A stretch of DNA of 64,000 nt, taken from contig VFFE01007605.1 in assembly GCA_008921705.1 (NCBI GenBank), positions 3,014,749 through 3,078,748 of the forward strand, written 5' to 3'. The notes under the pieces are model-generated. The model worked only from the letters and a program-made list of their open reading frames with translations, was not told the DNA's origin and did no database searches. Of this stretch, positions 10,184-22,863 are shown piece by piece (within the stretch, counting starts at the first letter, position 1; every line of letters begins with the position of its first letter). Source of the stretch: Burhinus oedicnemus. Its lineage: Eukaryota; Chordata; Aves; Charadriiformes; Burhinidae. Both the position numbers and the translations under genes were made by a program.

Positions 10184-13100
10184 CTGGCATTTTTTAGAAA
10201 AAAAGGAAAACTCCGTGTGAGACGAGGCATCAGGGATGCTGCAGTGAGCAAGTTCCCCTGGGGCACACCCCCGCGGTGATGACCTGGACCAGACCTGCAA
10301 ACAACTCCAAGCTGAAGGGACAACAGCAGCCACTTTTTGGCCAACTGCAGGCTAAGGTCTCTACACGTTAAGAAAATCTGAATCCCGCAGGTTATATAAA
10401 AAAGAGGTTTGGGCCTTGGACATGAACTTAGCACAGTCACAGGAGCAGTCCCACTGAAGGCAGGGGACTCGCTGGAGACCCTACAGCCACCGACGTGTCC
10501 TCCTGGACCAGGGCTTTGGGGTGAGGACCTGCGGGAGCAGGAGAAGGGAGTAACGCTGAACCCTGCTCAGACACCTTCCAGAAGACATGGGGACCTCCAA
10601 ACCCGGCAGTGTGTCACCCATCACCGAGAAGGGCATCTCCTGGAGGGATTCAGCTGCAAAGCATGTCTGACAGCAATGCTACCAGCAGTGTTTTAAAGCA
10701 GACCTTGGTTTGATCTGACCTTTCAGCGATAGTAAGTGCTCGCGCTCATACTGTGCCGGGGTGAAAACAACCCAAAGCCATAAAACTTAAGCAGTGTATT
10801 GGGCGTAAGTAGACAGAGTAGGAAAGATGACCAGCATCGCCTATGGAAAGCCAGGGATATAACTCTTAACTATGCAGACATTCAGCTAAAAATCAGTATT
10901 TCCTCAGTGGCTTTGAACTTCTACTGGATTTATTCCTCTTGGGTAAACAGGACAAATACCCTATAAAAGTACGACTTGTATCACCAGGCAAAATACTTCA
11001 ACAGTTTTTACTTACTCCATTAGGCCATTCTCCTGCAGAAGTCCATGCTAAAACTTCTACTAATTTTCAGAAGGGTAAAGACACTGCCCTTAAACCAAAA
11101 TGTGGGTGGCTGATGGAGGTGGAGGGGAGACACACAGTTTTTTAGAGTCTGGCCCATAGGTTGAGCCTGCGCAAGCCGTGCAGCTATCGAAGCAATGATT
11201 TTAAGAAACAAGTTGGTTTACTGTGTCAGCCAGCAGCAGACCTGCAAACAGCCTCAGCAGAGAGGCCGTGGACTGGATGGATCCGAGGGAATAACCTCTG
11301 CTCTCCCCTTGCTGCGGCAGTGGAAATGTACTGGGCGAGCAGGGGAGGGAATTCGCATTGCACCTGCCTGAGCTTGGATTAACAGAGGATTTACAGTCCT
11401 GGAGTTGCCAAGCCAGGAACCCCTCCTGACCAAAGGACTCACTGGAAGGAAGAAAAGCAAAAGCAAAATTGGTATTTGCTATGGTCCTGCCAAATAACTG
11501 GAGAAAGGCAGACACATTTTTCACTTCGCTTACAAAATAAAAATCTAACTTCGTTTAGACAGCACAATGTGGCTACAGAGAAACTCGAGCGGTACTTTTT
11601 GAAGAGGAACCTGTCAAAATAGTAGCCGTGTTTCAAAGCCAGACAGTGTTTACTTTCCACTCCATGCAAGAAAAATACAGGGGAGAGGTGGCTTCATTTT
11701 ACACAGGCAGTTCTCACTAATTTTATTAAAAATCTCCTGCTTAAACGATCATTTGTCAGCAGGAAAAATAAACCCCTCCAGTTTTGAGTTTTCTGTGGGA
11801 GCCATTCCAAAAAAAACTTAGTGCCAAAACCATCTTTGGAATAACCCCAACAGATTTCAGTCGATGACCACCGTCACAGCAGTTAAAAACTGGCCTCATC
11901 CAGACAAAATAACGGACACTTCTTCCTTTCTCCAAGAAACTCCAAGGCACGGAGAGCAGCCCGGTCGGGAGCTGCAGGGAGGGGATGCTACAGGCACCGT
12001 CCCCCCGCTTTCAAACCAGTCAGCGCTTCGTAATGATGGAAAAGGCAGCAGTGAGTTATCCATAGCTTTGGTCCCACCGGGTGCCGAGTATGTTTAGCTC
12101 TAAGTGTCGCCAACTGGCATGGATGGCATGGCTTAGCAAACGCATGGCTGTTGGGAACACTTGGTAGGCTCGGGGTCTATCATGGTGCGTGTTCGGGATG
12201 GGACCAGGACGAGACAGCTAGGGGCTGAGGCAGAAAATAAACACAACACTGCTTTCCATGGCTCTGCTGTGCGCTGCCACGCACGGGTGGCACAGGCACG
12301 GCTCTGTAGCTGCCATGGGAAGGGCAGCTGGAGGCTGAGCCCTTCTCTGATCTCCTTCACACCGGCCACCCCTCTGTGCCGTGCTGCCGCCGGCCCCAGC
12401 GCCTGCTCCTGCCGTCGGGCAGGACCTGGAGACCAGCGGGAGGACCACGTGCTGCACTGCAGAGGAGGTACGTAGCGATGCTGTGTTCTTGCCTGCACTG
12501 TGACTGTCACAGCTAACCAGGACATCCCCTCTTCCCACGTTTGGGATCACAATTTATGCCCTGATGCTATGTCCCGTCAAGGAAACTCCTCCTGAGTTTG
12601 GGAGATCCTATGCATCAATGCCAAAACGCACTTGGGTCCCTAATGTCCCCCTGGCATGGGAAGGACCCAGATGCCCAAACCACCTGGAGATTCCAGGACC
12701 CAAAATCCCACAGCCAGGCCCTTTCCCTGGGAGCAGCGACTTGTGGGAGCCGGGTCCCAGAAGCAACAGTCCCTGCTCAAGCTCAGCAAAAATACTCATC
12801 CCAGGAGAGATGAGCCAGCTCAGCTCGGTCAGTTCAGAGCAGAAAACGAATTGGCAAACGCCAACCATGTGGGGCAGGAGAGAAGAACTTTTACATCAAA
12901 ACGTATGAAGCAATTCCCTACACCAATCGCCGCCTGAGTCACCCTCTCACCGCGGGTTTGTCTCTCATCACTCACCTTTAGGCAGAACAAACATCATGGT
13001 AATGGCAGTTGTGCTTTTCCCCCCACCCCACCGCGTACACACCTAACATTTTCAGGAAGGGCAATGGCACGGCGCCGGCACTCGGCGGTGCAGACAGCCC

Positions 13101-13774
13101 CGAAACGCGAGTGGCAGAGCCCTGACACATCTCCCTCATGCCGGCCGGCATCCCCACCCTGCCGGGGAGGGTCCCGGCTCACGCATCCCAGCCGTCCCCC
13201 GGAGGAGCTGCCGACTCCCACCCCATCGCTGCATTAGAGAGAGGGTCTGGCATATGCCGGCGCCTGGACTCCCCGAGGCATTTCAGGGAACGCAGGTCCC
13301 CAGGGGCATTTCCAGCCGTCTAACGCCCCATTTGCGAGGGAGGTGAGCTCAAAAAGCTTTCCTGGCAAACTACCCCGCGCCTGTCTCCTTCTGAGAGCTG
13401 CAAATGCTAAACCAGGTTCGCCCAGCTGAACTGATGAGCATCACGAGGTCCCCTGCGATACCCCCAAAACCTGCAGAGCCCAGCAGCAACAGCGCATGGC
13501 ATCTGCCTTCAGGATCTGAGTTTGTTGCTCTTGTCTTTTATCCACTCGTTATTCCCAAGCTGGACCTTCCACCGGCAGCATTGCTGCTGGGAGCGCCAGC
13601 CGGCACAAATTTCCTGGGTGCCAGGGAATGGCTCTGAGGATGTGCAGCACGGGGGTCCGGCTGGTGGGAACAGGCGGGAACACCATGTTGTGTGTGCCCA
13701 GGCTGGTGAGCCCTATCGCTGGTTCAGCGAGGACGTATGGAGGAACACAGTGTCACTGATGTGTGTCACAGGGA

Positions 13775-14648
13775 CAGAGACTGGGAGGAGTGGCTGACAC
13801 ACCAGAAGGCTGTGCCACCGTACAGAGAGACCTGGACAGGCTGGAGAGCTGGGCAGAGAGGAACTTAATGAAGTTCAACAAAGCCAAGTGTAGTGTCCTG
13901 CACCTAGGGGAGGAATAACCCCATGCTCCAGTACAGGTTAAGGGTTGACCTGCTGGGAAACAGTTCTGCCGAGAGACCTCGGAGTCCTGGTGGACAACAA
14001 GTTGCCCACGAGCCAGCAATGTGCCCCTGTGGCCAAGAAGGCCAATGGTATCCTGGGGTGCATTAAAAAGAGCGTGGCCAGCAGGTCGAGGGAGGTCATC
14101 CTCCCCATCTGCTCTGCCCTGGTGAGGCCACATCTGCAGTCCTGTGTCCAGTTCTGGGCCCCCCAGTTCAAGAAAGTCAAGGAACTACTGGAGAGAGTCC
14201 AGTGGAGGGCTATGAAGATGATCAGGGGACTTGAGCACTCATCAGAGGATGAGGAAAGGCTGAGAGACCTGGGGCTGTTCAGCCTGGAGAAGAGAAGACT
14301 GAGAGGGGATCTCATCAATGCTTATCAATATCTAAAGGGTGGGTGGCAAGAGGATGGGGCCAGACTCTTTCCAGTGGTGCCCAGCAACAGGACAAGGGGC
14401 AACAGGTACAAACTGGAACACGGAAAATTCTGTCAACGTGAGGAAAAACTTCTTTACTTTGAGGGTGGCAGAGCACTGGAACAAGCTGCCCAGAGATGCT
14501 GTGGACTCTCCTTCTCTGGAGACATTCAAAACCCACCTAGATGCCATCCTGTGCAACCTGCTCTAGGTGACCCTGCTTTGGCAGGGAGGTTGGATTAGAT
14601 GATCTCCAGAGGTCCTTTCCAACCCTGACCATTCTGTGATTCTGTGAC
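13775..14648 (+). mobile_element. CR1 non-LTR retrotransposon, 5'-truncated copy
   Basis: About 870 bp matching the 3' part of avian CR1: the end of the reverse-transcriptase ORF, the short 3' UTR (TAGATGATCTCCAGAGGTCC) and the terminal octamer repeat ATTCTGTGATTCTGTGA at about 14631-14647. CR1 copies are usually truncated at the 5' end, as here, because reverse transcription starts at the 3' end. It lies antisense to JADE2 in an intron. Confidence 0.95.
13800..14566 (+). pseudogene. CR1 ORF2 C-terminal remnant, frameshifted
   Basis: Decayed reverse-transcriptase ORF remnant within the CR1 copy. Recognisable blocks are [72 protein letters not shown] and, in another frame, [19 protein letters not shown]. 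The reading frame breaks near 13912 (in-frame stop) and again near 14433, where the remaining CR1 match moves to a different frame. It cannot encode a functional protein. Confidence 0.9.
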
Positions 14649-15709
14649 AGAGATTTACAGGACCCACATCTCCCCAGAGCAAACCCTGGGGTCCCGGCCA
14701 CTCCTGCCCCACATTGCTGCCTGCCTCTGGCCATCGAGAGGAATTTGCACAGGCTCCGAGTCACAAACATCCCAACGTACACACTTCTCAGCCTCCAAAA
14801 CTTCAGTCAAAGGAAACTTTTGTCAAGGAAAGCTCAACCCAGACGATTCCTGAAGAAACCCCAACCATGTGATGACTTCAAACGCAACTCCAAAGCCACA
14901 AACACAACAACCGTCGGAAGAGGCTGCCAAAGCACCAGATGCTGCTGCTGGAAAAACTGTTCTGCAGCCATGGGGTTTGGTCTGCGCTGCCACCGAAGGG
15001 AAAGGAGGAGGGAGCAGGAGCTGGGGGCTCCGGCACCGCTTGTGCAAAAGGAAAAAAAAAAAAAGACAGAAGGAAATCAACTTTATTTCAGTTCCTCAAA
15101 AAAAGGTGCCAGAGGGTTTGCATGCAGTAGTGTGATGCTCCCCACTAACAGATACGAATTGCAGCCGACCAGAGCTAAAGGAGCTGGTCTTTAGGAGCAA
15201 CAGACATCCCACCAGTGGCTTAGCCTCTGATTCTTGACAGAGCCAAAGGCATCTGCAACGAGTCCAAAGCGAGGGCTGCTGACCTGTGCCAGGGAGCCAG
15301 CTGCCGTGGATCAGCCCCAACATCAGCAGCCCCATGCCCAGGATTTCCCATCTCCTCCCAAACAGCTCCATCTCAGTGCAAGTCACCGACACGCTCCCTT
15401 CGCATCACCACCTAACTAAACACTTGGTCTTTCGGACCGATTCCCTGAGAGAGAAGGATCGAGAGGGATGTGTGAAAATGAGGAGCTCCAACACTCCCAT
15501 CACCCTGGGTATGGCTTTATTGTGCGTTTCTGAACAAAACTGGAGATGGGCAAAGAGTCAACATACAAACCGTGCTTAAATAACACCGCAGGGGAGGGGG
15601 CAGCTCTGGTTTCCTTGGGGTGGGGGGTTAAGCTTGGGCACAAGTCTTTGGCTTCAGAGGACGGTAGGGACAGCATCTGCGAGAACGAGCTCTGGTAAGC
15701 AGTACTGAC

Positions 15710-15827
15710 CTGGGTAAAGATCTTTCTCAATAAGCTTCATCTGGAGATGGAAGATCTGCTCCTGGAGTTTACAAATGGTGTGTTTCATTTTCTCCCGTCT
15801 CGTCACCATGTAACAGAGATTTCTAAC
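15710..15827 (-). CDS. JADE2: JADE2 coding exon (coiled-coil/helical segment)
   Basis: 118 bp; acceptor TCTGTAG|GTT, donor CCCAG|GTCAGT. Residues 377-415 plus one base of the next codon. It reads [20 protein letters not shown] then [19 protein letters not shown], continuing DLER of the previous exon. The regularly spaced leucines and charges ([18 protein letters not shown]) suggest a coiled coil. The frame is too short to be picked out by length alone; it is called from the clear match to the JADE family and from exact phase agreement on both sides. The donor has C at +3 and is weaker than the others here, which fits optional inclusion of the following exon. The last G can be completed by AA (Glu, cassette included) or GC (Gly, cassette skipped). 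Confidence 0.97.
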
Positions 15828-18800
15828 CTACAGAAACACAAGAAACAGCATCTGGTTTAGGCAGGGCTCAAAGCGGGTCCCCTCAAGCTGTGTCGCTGCT
15901 TCTGCCGCCCAGGGAAATCCCTGCTCCCTGGGACTCAGCCTTCTTCATCTCACCATCATCCGTGCTGCATCAAGACTCCTACCAGGGCTCTTTGGATGCA
16001 CCAGGACTAGAGGTGAGGGCTCCTGATCCAAACTGTGTAATATAACTGGGATAAAACCATGCAGTGAATGAGTCAAAGCCTAAATGCCTCTGTTCTGGCT
16101 CCAACAGCCAGGACTCCATGGTGGGGATGAGGGCTGGCCGGCTTCTCCAGCACACTCACTGGGCATACAATAGCCATAAGGAAGCACGGTATCTCCAGGG
16201 ACACGGCTTTGCTTACCCCACCAGCACGTCACTCTTGTAGCACCAAGCCTCCCCGCAAAGCCCTGCAGATACCTGCCAACGTGCCTGGGGCACCCACCCC
16301 AAACCAGAGCACCTGCCTTGGAAACCCCAACCATGGCTCCACCAGGCTCTGTCCCGGCATGGGGGACAGCTCGGCCACCACCACTCCCAGTGCATGGGGC
16401 AGCAGCGAGCTGGGACCGTCCTGCCCAGGGGGGCTGGGGCAGCCCCGGGTCTGAAGCCCTCCCCACGCAGGGGGCCACGTAGGGTGCCGCACGTCAGGGA
16501 CTCTCTCTCCCTCTCCTGTCTCCTTCTGAACATAAACAATAAGCAAGTTAATCTTCAACTTCTCCCACCAAAGGCCTGAATTCACAGGCAGGGTTTGCGC
16601 TTTGCCATCAGTGCCTCTGAGGGCACAAATTCAGCCCGAATAACACAGCAGGGCGTCAAACGGGGCCGACCACGCTGCTAATCTGCTCCGATTAGTCAGG
16701 ATTAACTTTCAGTACTTGTTGCAGCACATCCTTTAACTCTGCTGTTGATACACGTCAGCGCACAAAGTGACCAAGACCCACAAAACGGGAACAGAGCCAG
16801 GAGAAACAGGGAAATTATTTTGTGATCTTACCCAGGTACGGCAAAGGTGCGGACACACGGGCTGTTTTAATCTCCTGTTAATTTTCACAGACCTATATGA
16901 AGAAGTTAATGTCTCTAAAGGATTTGGAAAGTCTTGGCAGGGGAGATGCTGTAGAAGGAGCGTTATAATGCAAAGGCCCAGCAGACACACAGAGCCCCGA
17001 GCATCCCAGCGTCACGCAGCCCAGCAGCAGCATCACACATGTGCCCTGCTCACACCTGACATAGAAACCTGCACAAAAACCCGCCAAATGCTAAGAGGTA
17101 CCTTGGTGCCCTGGGGTCAATATACCAGTTCTCATCCACAAACCGCTCCCTTTTGCAGGGAGGGAGAGACCCTCTTCCCACAGCCAGTACAGGGAAGGGG
17201 CCCAGCTGGGACGGAGCTGCAGGTACGTGGCTACCGATCTGCTGAACGTCAGAGCCTTACAAAACTGCTTGTTGCCCTAAAGCAAATGCCAGGACAGAGG
17301 ACAGAAAATACAGCACAACATCCAGCTGATGCTGGCCCAGGGCAGCAGCTGCGTACCGGTGCGGCTCCCTTGCCCCAAATCTGGCCAGCATCCTCCCCCA
17401 CCGCATGGTCTCTCACGCTTGCTCCACAGCTCCCTGCAAACCGCTGGGGCGTTCTGTCCCAGTTTGTCAAATTTTACTAACCAAGCGGGAAGTCCTACAT
17501 GCAAACAGCAAAGTCCAAGACACACATGCTTGCGTGAGCTGGCGCAGCAGCACTTAAACCCCGCTCGTCACACGGGGCTGCTGATAAACCCCCCCAGCCG
17601 CCCGCGATACCCACTGGCATCTGCCTGGTGATGAATTTCAGTGCCGTGTTTTTTGCCAGCCCCGCGTTAAGGGTGGCTGGAGAGCCGGGCTCTGTCACCA
17701 TGGCTGCAGCGGGCACTCAGGCTTTCGGAGGAAACGGAGGGTTTCAGCTGAGAAACAGAAAATGCTAATGGCAGCTAACAGGATTTGACAGCGTTTACTC
17801 AGCTTCCTGATGCCGTGAAAAAGCTAAACTGCCTGTAATAAGGTACAGAGGAGGTGAATGGAGGCACGGGCAGTGACGTGCGCGGGTATGTCCACACTCA
17901 CGCATGACCGTGATATCTCTGATTCCTCCCCCTCCTTGTCCTAAAGTCCCTCTCTGCAGAGGAAGGCTGCGGTATTTCCAGGCTTGGGGGACTGTCCCTA
18001 CGGGGTCAGGAGCCTTTGTGCCTCTCACAGTGACAGAGCAAGGCAGGACATCATCCCACGCTTACCTAATGTCTGCCACCAAAGGCTGTGAAGGCAGCAG
18101 GATGACCGTGGCCATCCCCTAATGGCATCGATCTTACCTAAGGACAATTTAGAAACACTTACATATATAGGAGAAAAAGCTGCTCTTTTTTTTACTGAAT
18201 CCCGTAGCTGCCAATACAAAGCAGCGAGCTACAGGCTGTATATTTTACTATGTTCTCTCTTTTTGTTCTGGATTGGAGAAAACATCAAACTAAAATTTCT
18301 TTATGAGGAAAACAACTGCCTCTGGCAACCCGCTTCTCAAAGTGTTTGGCGGTATCTCTTCTTCATGATTTGATATTCCTGGAAGAAAACATTACTTGTG
18401 CTCTGCTTAGAGACCGCTGGTATTTACACACACTTACACAGCTAAACACCACCCAGCGCTGCTTCCCCAAGCCAAGCTTAGATGCTGGTTTGAAAGCCTG
18501 GAAACCACAGTTTTTTGTTAAAGCTAATTTAAACAATCAGTCTTTGGAAAAAGCTTTTAAAAAAAAAAAAAAAAAAGGCAAAGAGGGTTAAAAAAGGCCA
18601 AAAAGAAAACGGGGGGACTGTATTAGGATTCCTGGGCAATAACTTTAATTTGCTGACACTGTGAAGTGAAGAAGTGACAGTGGTTAAAAGCTGGCAGAGG
18701 GCAATGCCGTCACCCTGGCTCCCCCCACCTCATCTGCCCTGCTGCTGCCGCCTCCCCAACTCTTGGATCCAGGTACCATTATCAGCCCCCAAATCACAAC

Positions 18801-21196
18801 CACTCCTGCCAGAATAATTGCTGAAAACATTAAAATAGCAACACGATGCCTCATGGACACTCTCTGAAAGCCACCCCTCCAAGCTGCTCTTCTCCGACCC
18901 CTATCTGGTGTGATGCCTCACTATTTGCAAGGGAAACGGGGTGGCTGCGAACGGTGCTGGCAGACAGGATCAGATACCTGGGGTGTGCTGGCAGCAACGG
19001 GATTTAAACCCCCATCACCCATCTGAGCACTGGACTTTGATCCAGCCAGTGTTTATCGTTCCCCCTCTTAGAAGAAGAGCAAACAAACAGCTCTGCCAGG
19101 GCCAGGCAGTGCAACCTGGCAGGGAGTTGCTAAGCGGAAGCTGAATGGGGAATGACCCCACGAAGCCTGCAGGCAACTCTGGAAAATGAGAAATCTGGTA
19201 AAACCCGTAGTTTCGACATCACGAAATCAAAGAGAAGCTGCCGTGCTGCGTCTTTGAATTAGGCAGCTCCTGGAGCAAAGTGCTGTGCCCAGAGATGCAC
19301 GGTGGCTCGCTGCAGCCGGGAAAGTCAAGCTGGGAGCAAGTGGAAGCAGAGGGAGGTAAAGCAGCCTGGTTTAGATTTACAATATCGAGAAGCAGATGAG
19401 GGAAAGAAGTGAGTTGAACTTGCTGCCCTCGGACCCGGCAGCGGCAGCCTGTTGCCTACAGCTTGGTGCTGGAGAACCATTAACAGTGGCCCCAGCCCAG
19501 CCCAACACAGAGATGGAAACGATGCAGCAAAGGCAGGAGCAAAGGAAGGACAGACTGGCAGAGCGATGGCAATGATGTACACAGGGATGAAGACCAACAG
19601 GGCCACAGAAAACAGACCAATAGCTTGAAATCCAATTGCTTTTACCCAGGAGAAGGCTCTCAGGCTCCAAGACCCATCCGAGGAGGTGGGTGCAGCGAGG
19701 GGCCAGGGCAGGCTGGTCCAGAGCTGAAACGCCAGCTGGGCATGAACACAGTGGTCACCCACACCCCCTTTCTCCCCATGGGTTAAATTATGCCGCAGAC
19801 CCACAGAAGCTTGGAGAGAGGATTCAGGGATACACAGGGGAAGCATCACTGCCACCTTCGCTTCCCAGGGAGCAGCACGTCCCCTGCAGCACCCTCGGCC
19901 CCCTGCTCAGGGCATCACGGCACCACCTCTACCAGCTCAAAGCAATGTTCTTTTTCCTGCTTTCCTCCTTCCTTGCCTGCTCCTAGAGACCCCCTGAGCC
20001 CCTCCATGGTTTTTGCACCCAAGGTAGGCTGTCAGGAGGGGACCAAGCAGGGGCCATGGATTCATCCCTCCGGCAGGAGCAGGAGAGAGGGAACCAGGCA
20101 GGGCTCAGGTTTTAAGCAGTCCCCCTCCCACCGCTGCACCATGCTATGCCTGTGTCCCCCCCAGCAATGGCACTACCATACCCATCCCCTCCCTGGCCGC
20201 TCTCTGCTGTCGCACTCCGGGTGCTGTGCTTCTTCCCCTGTGCTTCCTGCCTTCGCCGCCCCTCCTCCTCTCCAGCCTGCCTCTGCCCCATCCCTGCTCC
20301 TGCCTGCTCCTTCCCTCCCTGCAGCCATGACAGCCAAATCCGCAGGCAGGCAGCGCGGTGCTGCAGTGAGCGCAGCCCGGGGACTCTGGCACCGCTTTGG
20401 CACTGCTGCTCCCCGAGAAAGCTGCCGTGGAGGCGGCTGGTCCCTCCCCTGTGCAAGGATGCCCCGTGCCGCAGGGAGCTGCAGGCGCCTGCATCCTCCG
20501 GCTCCATCCCTGGCTCCATCCTCCAGCTCCATCCCCCAGCTGCATGCAGCTGCATCCTCCAGCACGGCTCTGCCTCTGCCGGCAGCTCCCCAAGGAGCCG
20601 ACCCACTTTCGGCTGCGGCAGGGCAGGGAATGCCCAGTCCCACTGGCCCTGCAGCTCACTCCTGCCATTCACCCGTCTTTGATGTTTAATGTAAGTAAAT
20701 AAATGAAGTGTTCCTGGGCTTTGCTGCTGGAAAGCATCTGAGGGGCAGCACAGGATAATTTTGTGGTTTGAGACTATTAAGATGTAGTGGATATAAGCTG
20801 CAGCATCATCTGTCTCCCAGCCACCCAGCCCCGCCAATGCTTCTCTCCCTGCAGACATTTGCTCTTTTGAACCCCCAGCTGAGACCACCACTAACTTATT
20901 TCATCAGTGTCAGCATTTTGGCAGCGATGACATGCACATGCTGAGCACTGGAGAGGACTGGATGGTCCATGTGATCCACCACATTTCAAAAGGCTCGCCT
21001 GGGGATAAGGGGAAGTGGCAAGACGAGTGTGTGCTCCTCATCTTATGAATAACTCTAGATGAAGGGATGCAACTGTTAGGGGAGTTGAACTGAGTCAAGA
21101 GGGAACAGGCCTTGCTCTGTCTGTAGGCGCCAACACACATTAAAGCAGCCCTGATGGAGCATATGGGTACACCATTGAAGGAAAAGCTGTACTCAC
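15828..21196 (-). other. JADE2 intron
   Basis: 5,369 bp. GT at 21196-21195, AG at 15829-15828. An A-run of about 18 sits at 18559-18576. The stretch 19.8-20.7 kb is C-rich and CTCC/GCAGC-rich, which leaves several long but unrelated open frames on both strands. No gene was recognised. Confidence 0.85.
18559..18576. repeat. Poly(A) run, about 18 bases
   Basis: Homopolymer in an intron. No processed pseudogene or SINE body is recognisable next to it. Confidence 0.8.
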
Positions 21197-21658
21197 CCTC
21201 TCCAGGTCTTGCCTGAGGTGCATGAAGAGCTTTAAGCGTCGGTAGAGAACGTCCTGTTCTTGCTGGGCCAAGTTGTCCACCTCATCCGTTTTTGGTGTCA
21301 GCAGCGGTTTGTTGGAATTTGCTTTCCTCTTCAGCTTCCAGTACTGGTAGACAAAATCCACCAGCGATTCACTTAAGTCAAGGTTCTCCGCTACCTCCGA
21401 AGGCTTCACGAGTTCATAGAAGTCCTCCTCCAGCTGCTGTAGCTTCTGCTTCCGCAGCGTGACCTTCTCCAAGTCCAACTGGGCTTGGTCAGGCTCTGTC
21501 CGTGCCTCCTCGGGCAACTTGGTGGCACCGGTGCTGTGCTCAAGGCAGAAGGACTTGAACTTCACTTCATCGTTGTCTGCTAGAATAGTCCGCATGTCAA
21601 GGTTGTGGTCAAAGGCGCAGGTGACATGGAACGCAGTGACGCAGGCGGGCATGGAGCA
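21197..21658 (-). CDS. JADE2: JADE2 coding exon (end of extended PHD and helical region)
   Basis: 462 bp, 154 whole codons, phase 0 at both ends; acceptor CCACAG|TGC, donor GAGAGG|GTGAGT. Residues 223-376. The first 41 residues finish the extended PHD finger: Cys223 and Cys228 (CSMPAC), His233 and Cys236 (HVTCA), with FCLEHS (Cys260, His263) at its end. A short linker of low conservation follows ([19 protein letters not shown]). The rest is strongly charged and probably helical: [40 protein letters not shown], and [17 protein letters not shown]. The YWKLKRK block is a hallmark of JADE and BRPF proteins. It is the longest internal exon and carries no defect. Confidence 0.98.
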
Positions 21659-22835
21659 CTGTGGGGAGAAGGACAGGGCTTGTGGCCAGACCAAAGCATC
21701 ATTGGTGAGGGAGCTGCTTAGCACCCGGACCACAAGGCTTACTACAAAAACTGTGACACCCATCTGAGGGATAATACCTACCATGAAGTGGTGGATGCTC
21801 CACTACAGGTAGTCCTTATGGAGGAACACCCGTATTGCCCAAGTCTTACAGACCCATGAACCAGACACCATAAACCCAAGCAGAAGAAACCCAAGTTTGA
21901 CTAGATATCAGTGACCACCTTCCTACCTTACCTGCTTTAACCCATCTCTGTGACAGGCTCTGCTCATCTTTCACCTACCCTAAACAGGAGCTTCCGGTGG
22001 TTCTTCCAACAAGACATGTCAACAGCCACAGACAACAGCACGGGCCAACGGGATGCTCAAAGAGTCTCAACGGATTTCTCCTGATGGAGGAATTTTCACT
22101 TGTATTTCACCCTTAAGCTAATCCACTCTGTTACCACATTTAAAGTTAATATGCCATTTTTATAGAAAGCATATAGAACATGTCAAGGTCTAGGAGTGAA
22201 CGTGGTATCTCAGAAGCAGCCAACGCTCCTGGAGCATGATACTTTTCACCTCTGGAAACTACACAGCCTCTAATAACTCCATTTAAAAAGAAAACAAAAG
22301 GCGACTCAGCATATACAGAGCAAAACATCACAAAATGAACTTTTTAGAACTAGTACAGTGGCTAGACTGTTGCCACACTTCTATCAGATTAATTTTTTAA
22401 CCATTTCCCTAACTCACCTCATCCTTAAATTACTTTGGATCTCATAGGCAACAAATGTCAGCCTGGCTTTCTACAGAGGAACCCCTCCAGCTGGCGCTGT
22501 GCCCGTGTCCATGTTAGTACCTTCTCCCCCTCTACTCATTAACTGTTTTTTAATGGCTCAGAGTGTCAGGTAATTGTTTCAACCATAACCCATAAGAAAC
22601 CAGTCTATTCCAGCTGCTAATGACTAGTTAAACTGCAATAATGAAACATTTTAAGAGGGCTATTACTGTAGGCACTGTATTTCAGCATTTATAGAAGACT
22701 TGTTCTTGGGGATGAAGATGCAGTTGCGACCCAAAGGACCAGGCGGAGGCATGTGAAATTTCCTGGATGTGGATGACAAACCATTCGGGATGCTGCAGAG
22801 TTTTTTTACTGGGGCTTTGCTGCACTTTTAATTCT

Positions 22836-22863
22836 CAAAAAGAAAAAAGAAAAAAGAAAAAAA
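22836..22863. repeat. Purine microsatellite (A5-6 G)n
   Basis: About four units of AAAAAAG-type sequence on the plus strand in a JADE2 intron. Confidence 0.85.

Larger units (their letters stand above)
10184..15709 (-). other. JADE2 intron upstream of the cassette exon
   Basis: 5,526 bp. GT at 15709-15708 (GTCAGT), AG at 10185-10184. It carries the long CR1 copy at about 13775-14648, inserted antisense to JADE2. A GC-rich, CpG-bearing patch lies at 13050-13330. An A-run of about 13 is at 15052-15064. Nothing else was recognised. Confidence 0.85.

Noticed and set aside
10939..11145. 68-codon plus-strand frame with retroelement-like flavour
   Set aside because: No recognisable gag, pol or other motif; neighbouring sequence shows no repeat boundary.
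13938..14598. 217-codon plus-strand frame and antisense partners as a host gene
   Set aside because: The plus frame is the CR1 reverse-transcriptase remnant; the minus frames are its shadows.
18541..18600. Processed pseudogene or SINE ending in poly(A)
   Set aside because: No gene-like or tRNA-like body precedes the A-run and no target duplication is evident.
18990..19060. tRNA-Gln-like string (AGCACTGGACTTTGATCCAGC)
   Set aside because: It resembles a tRNA-Gln anticodon arm, but the D arm, T arm and acceptor stem do not fit around it, and the anticodon loop has six bases. Treated as chance or a very decayed fragment.
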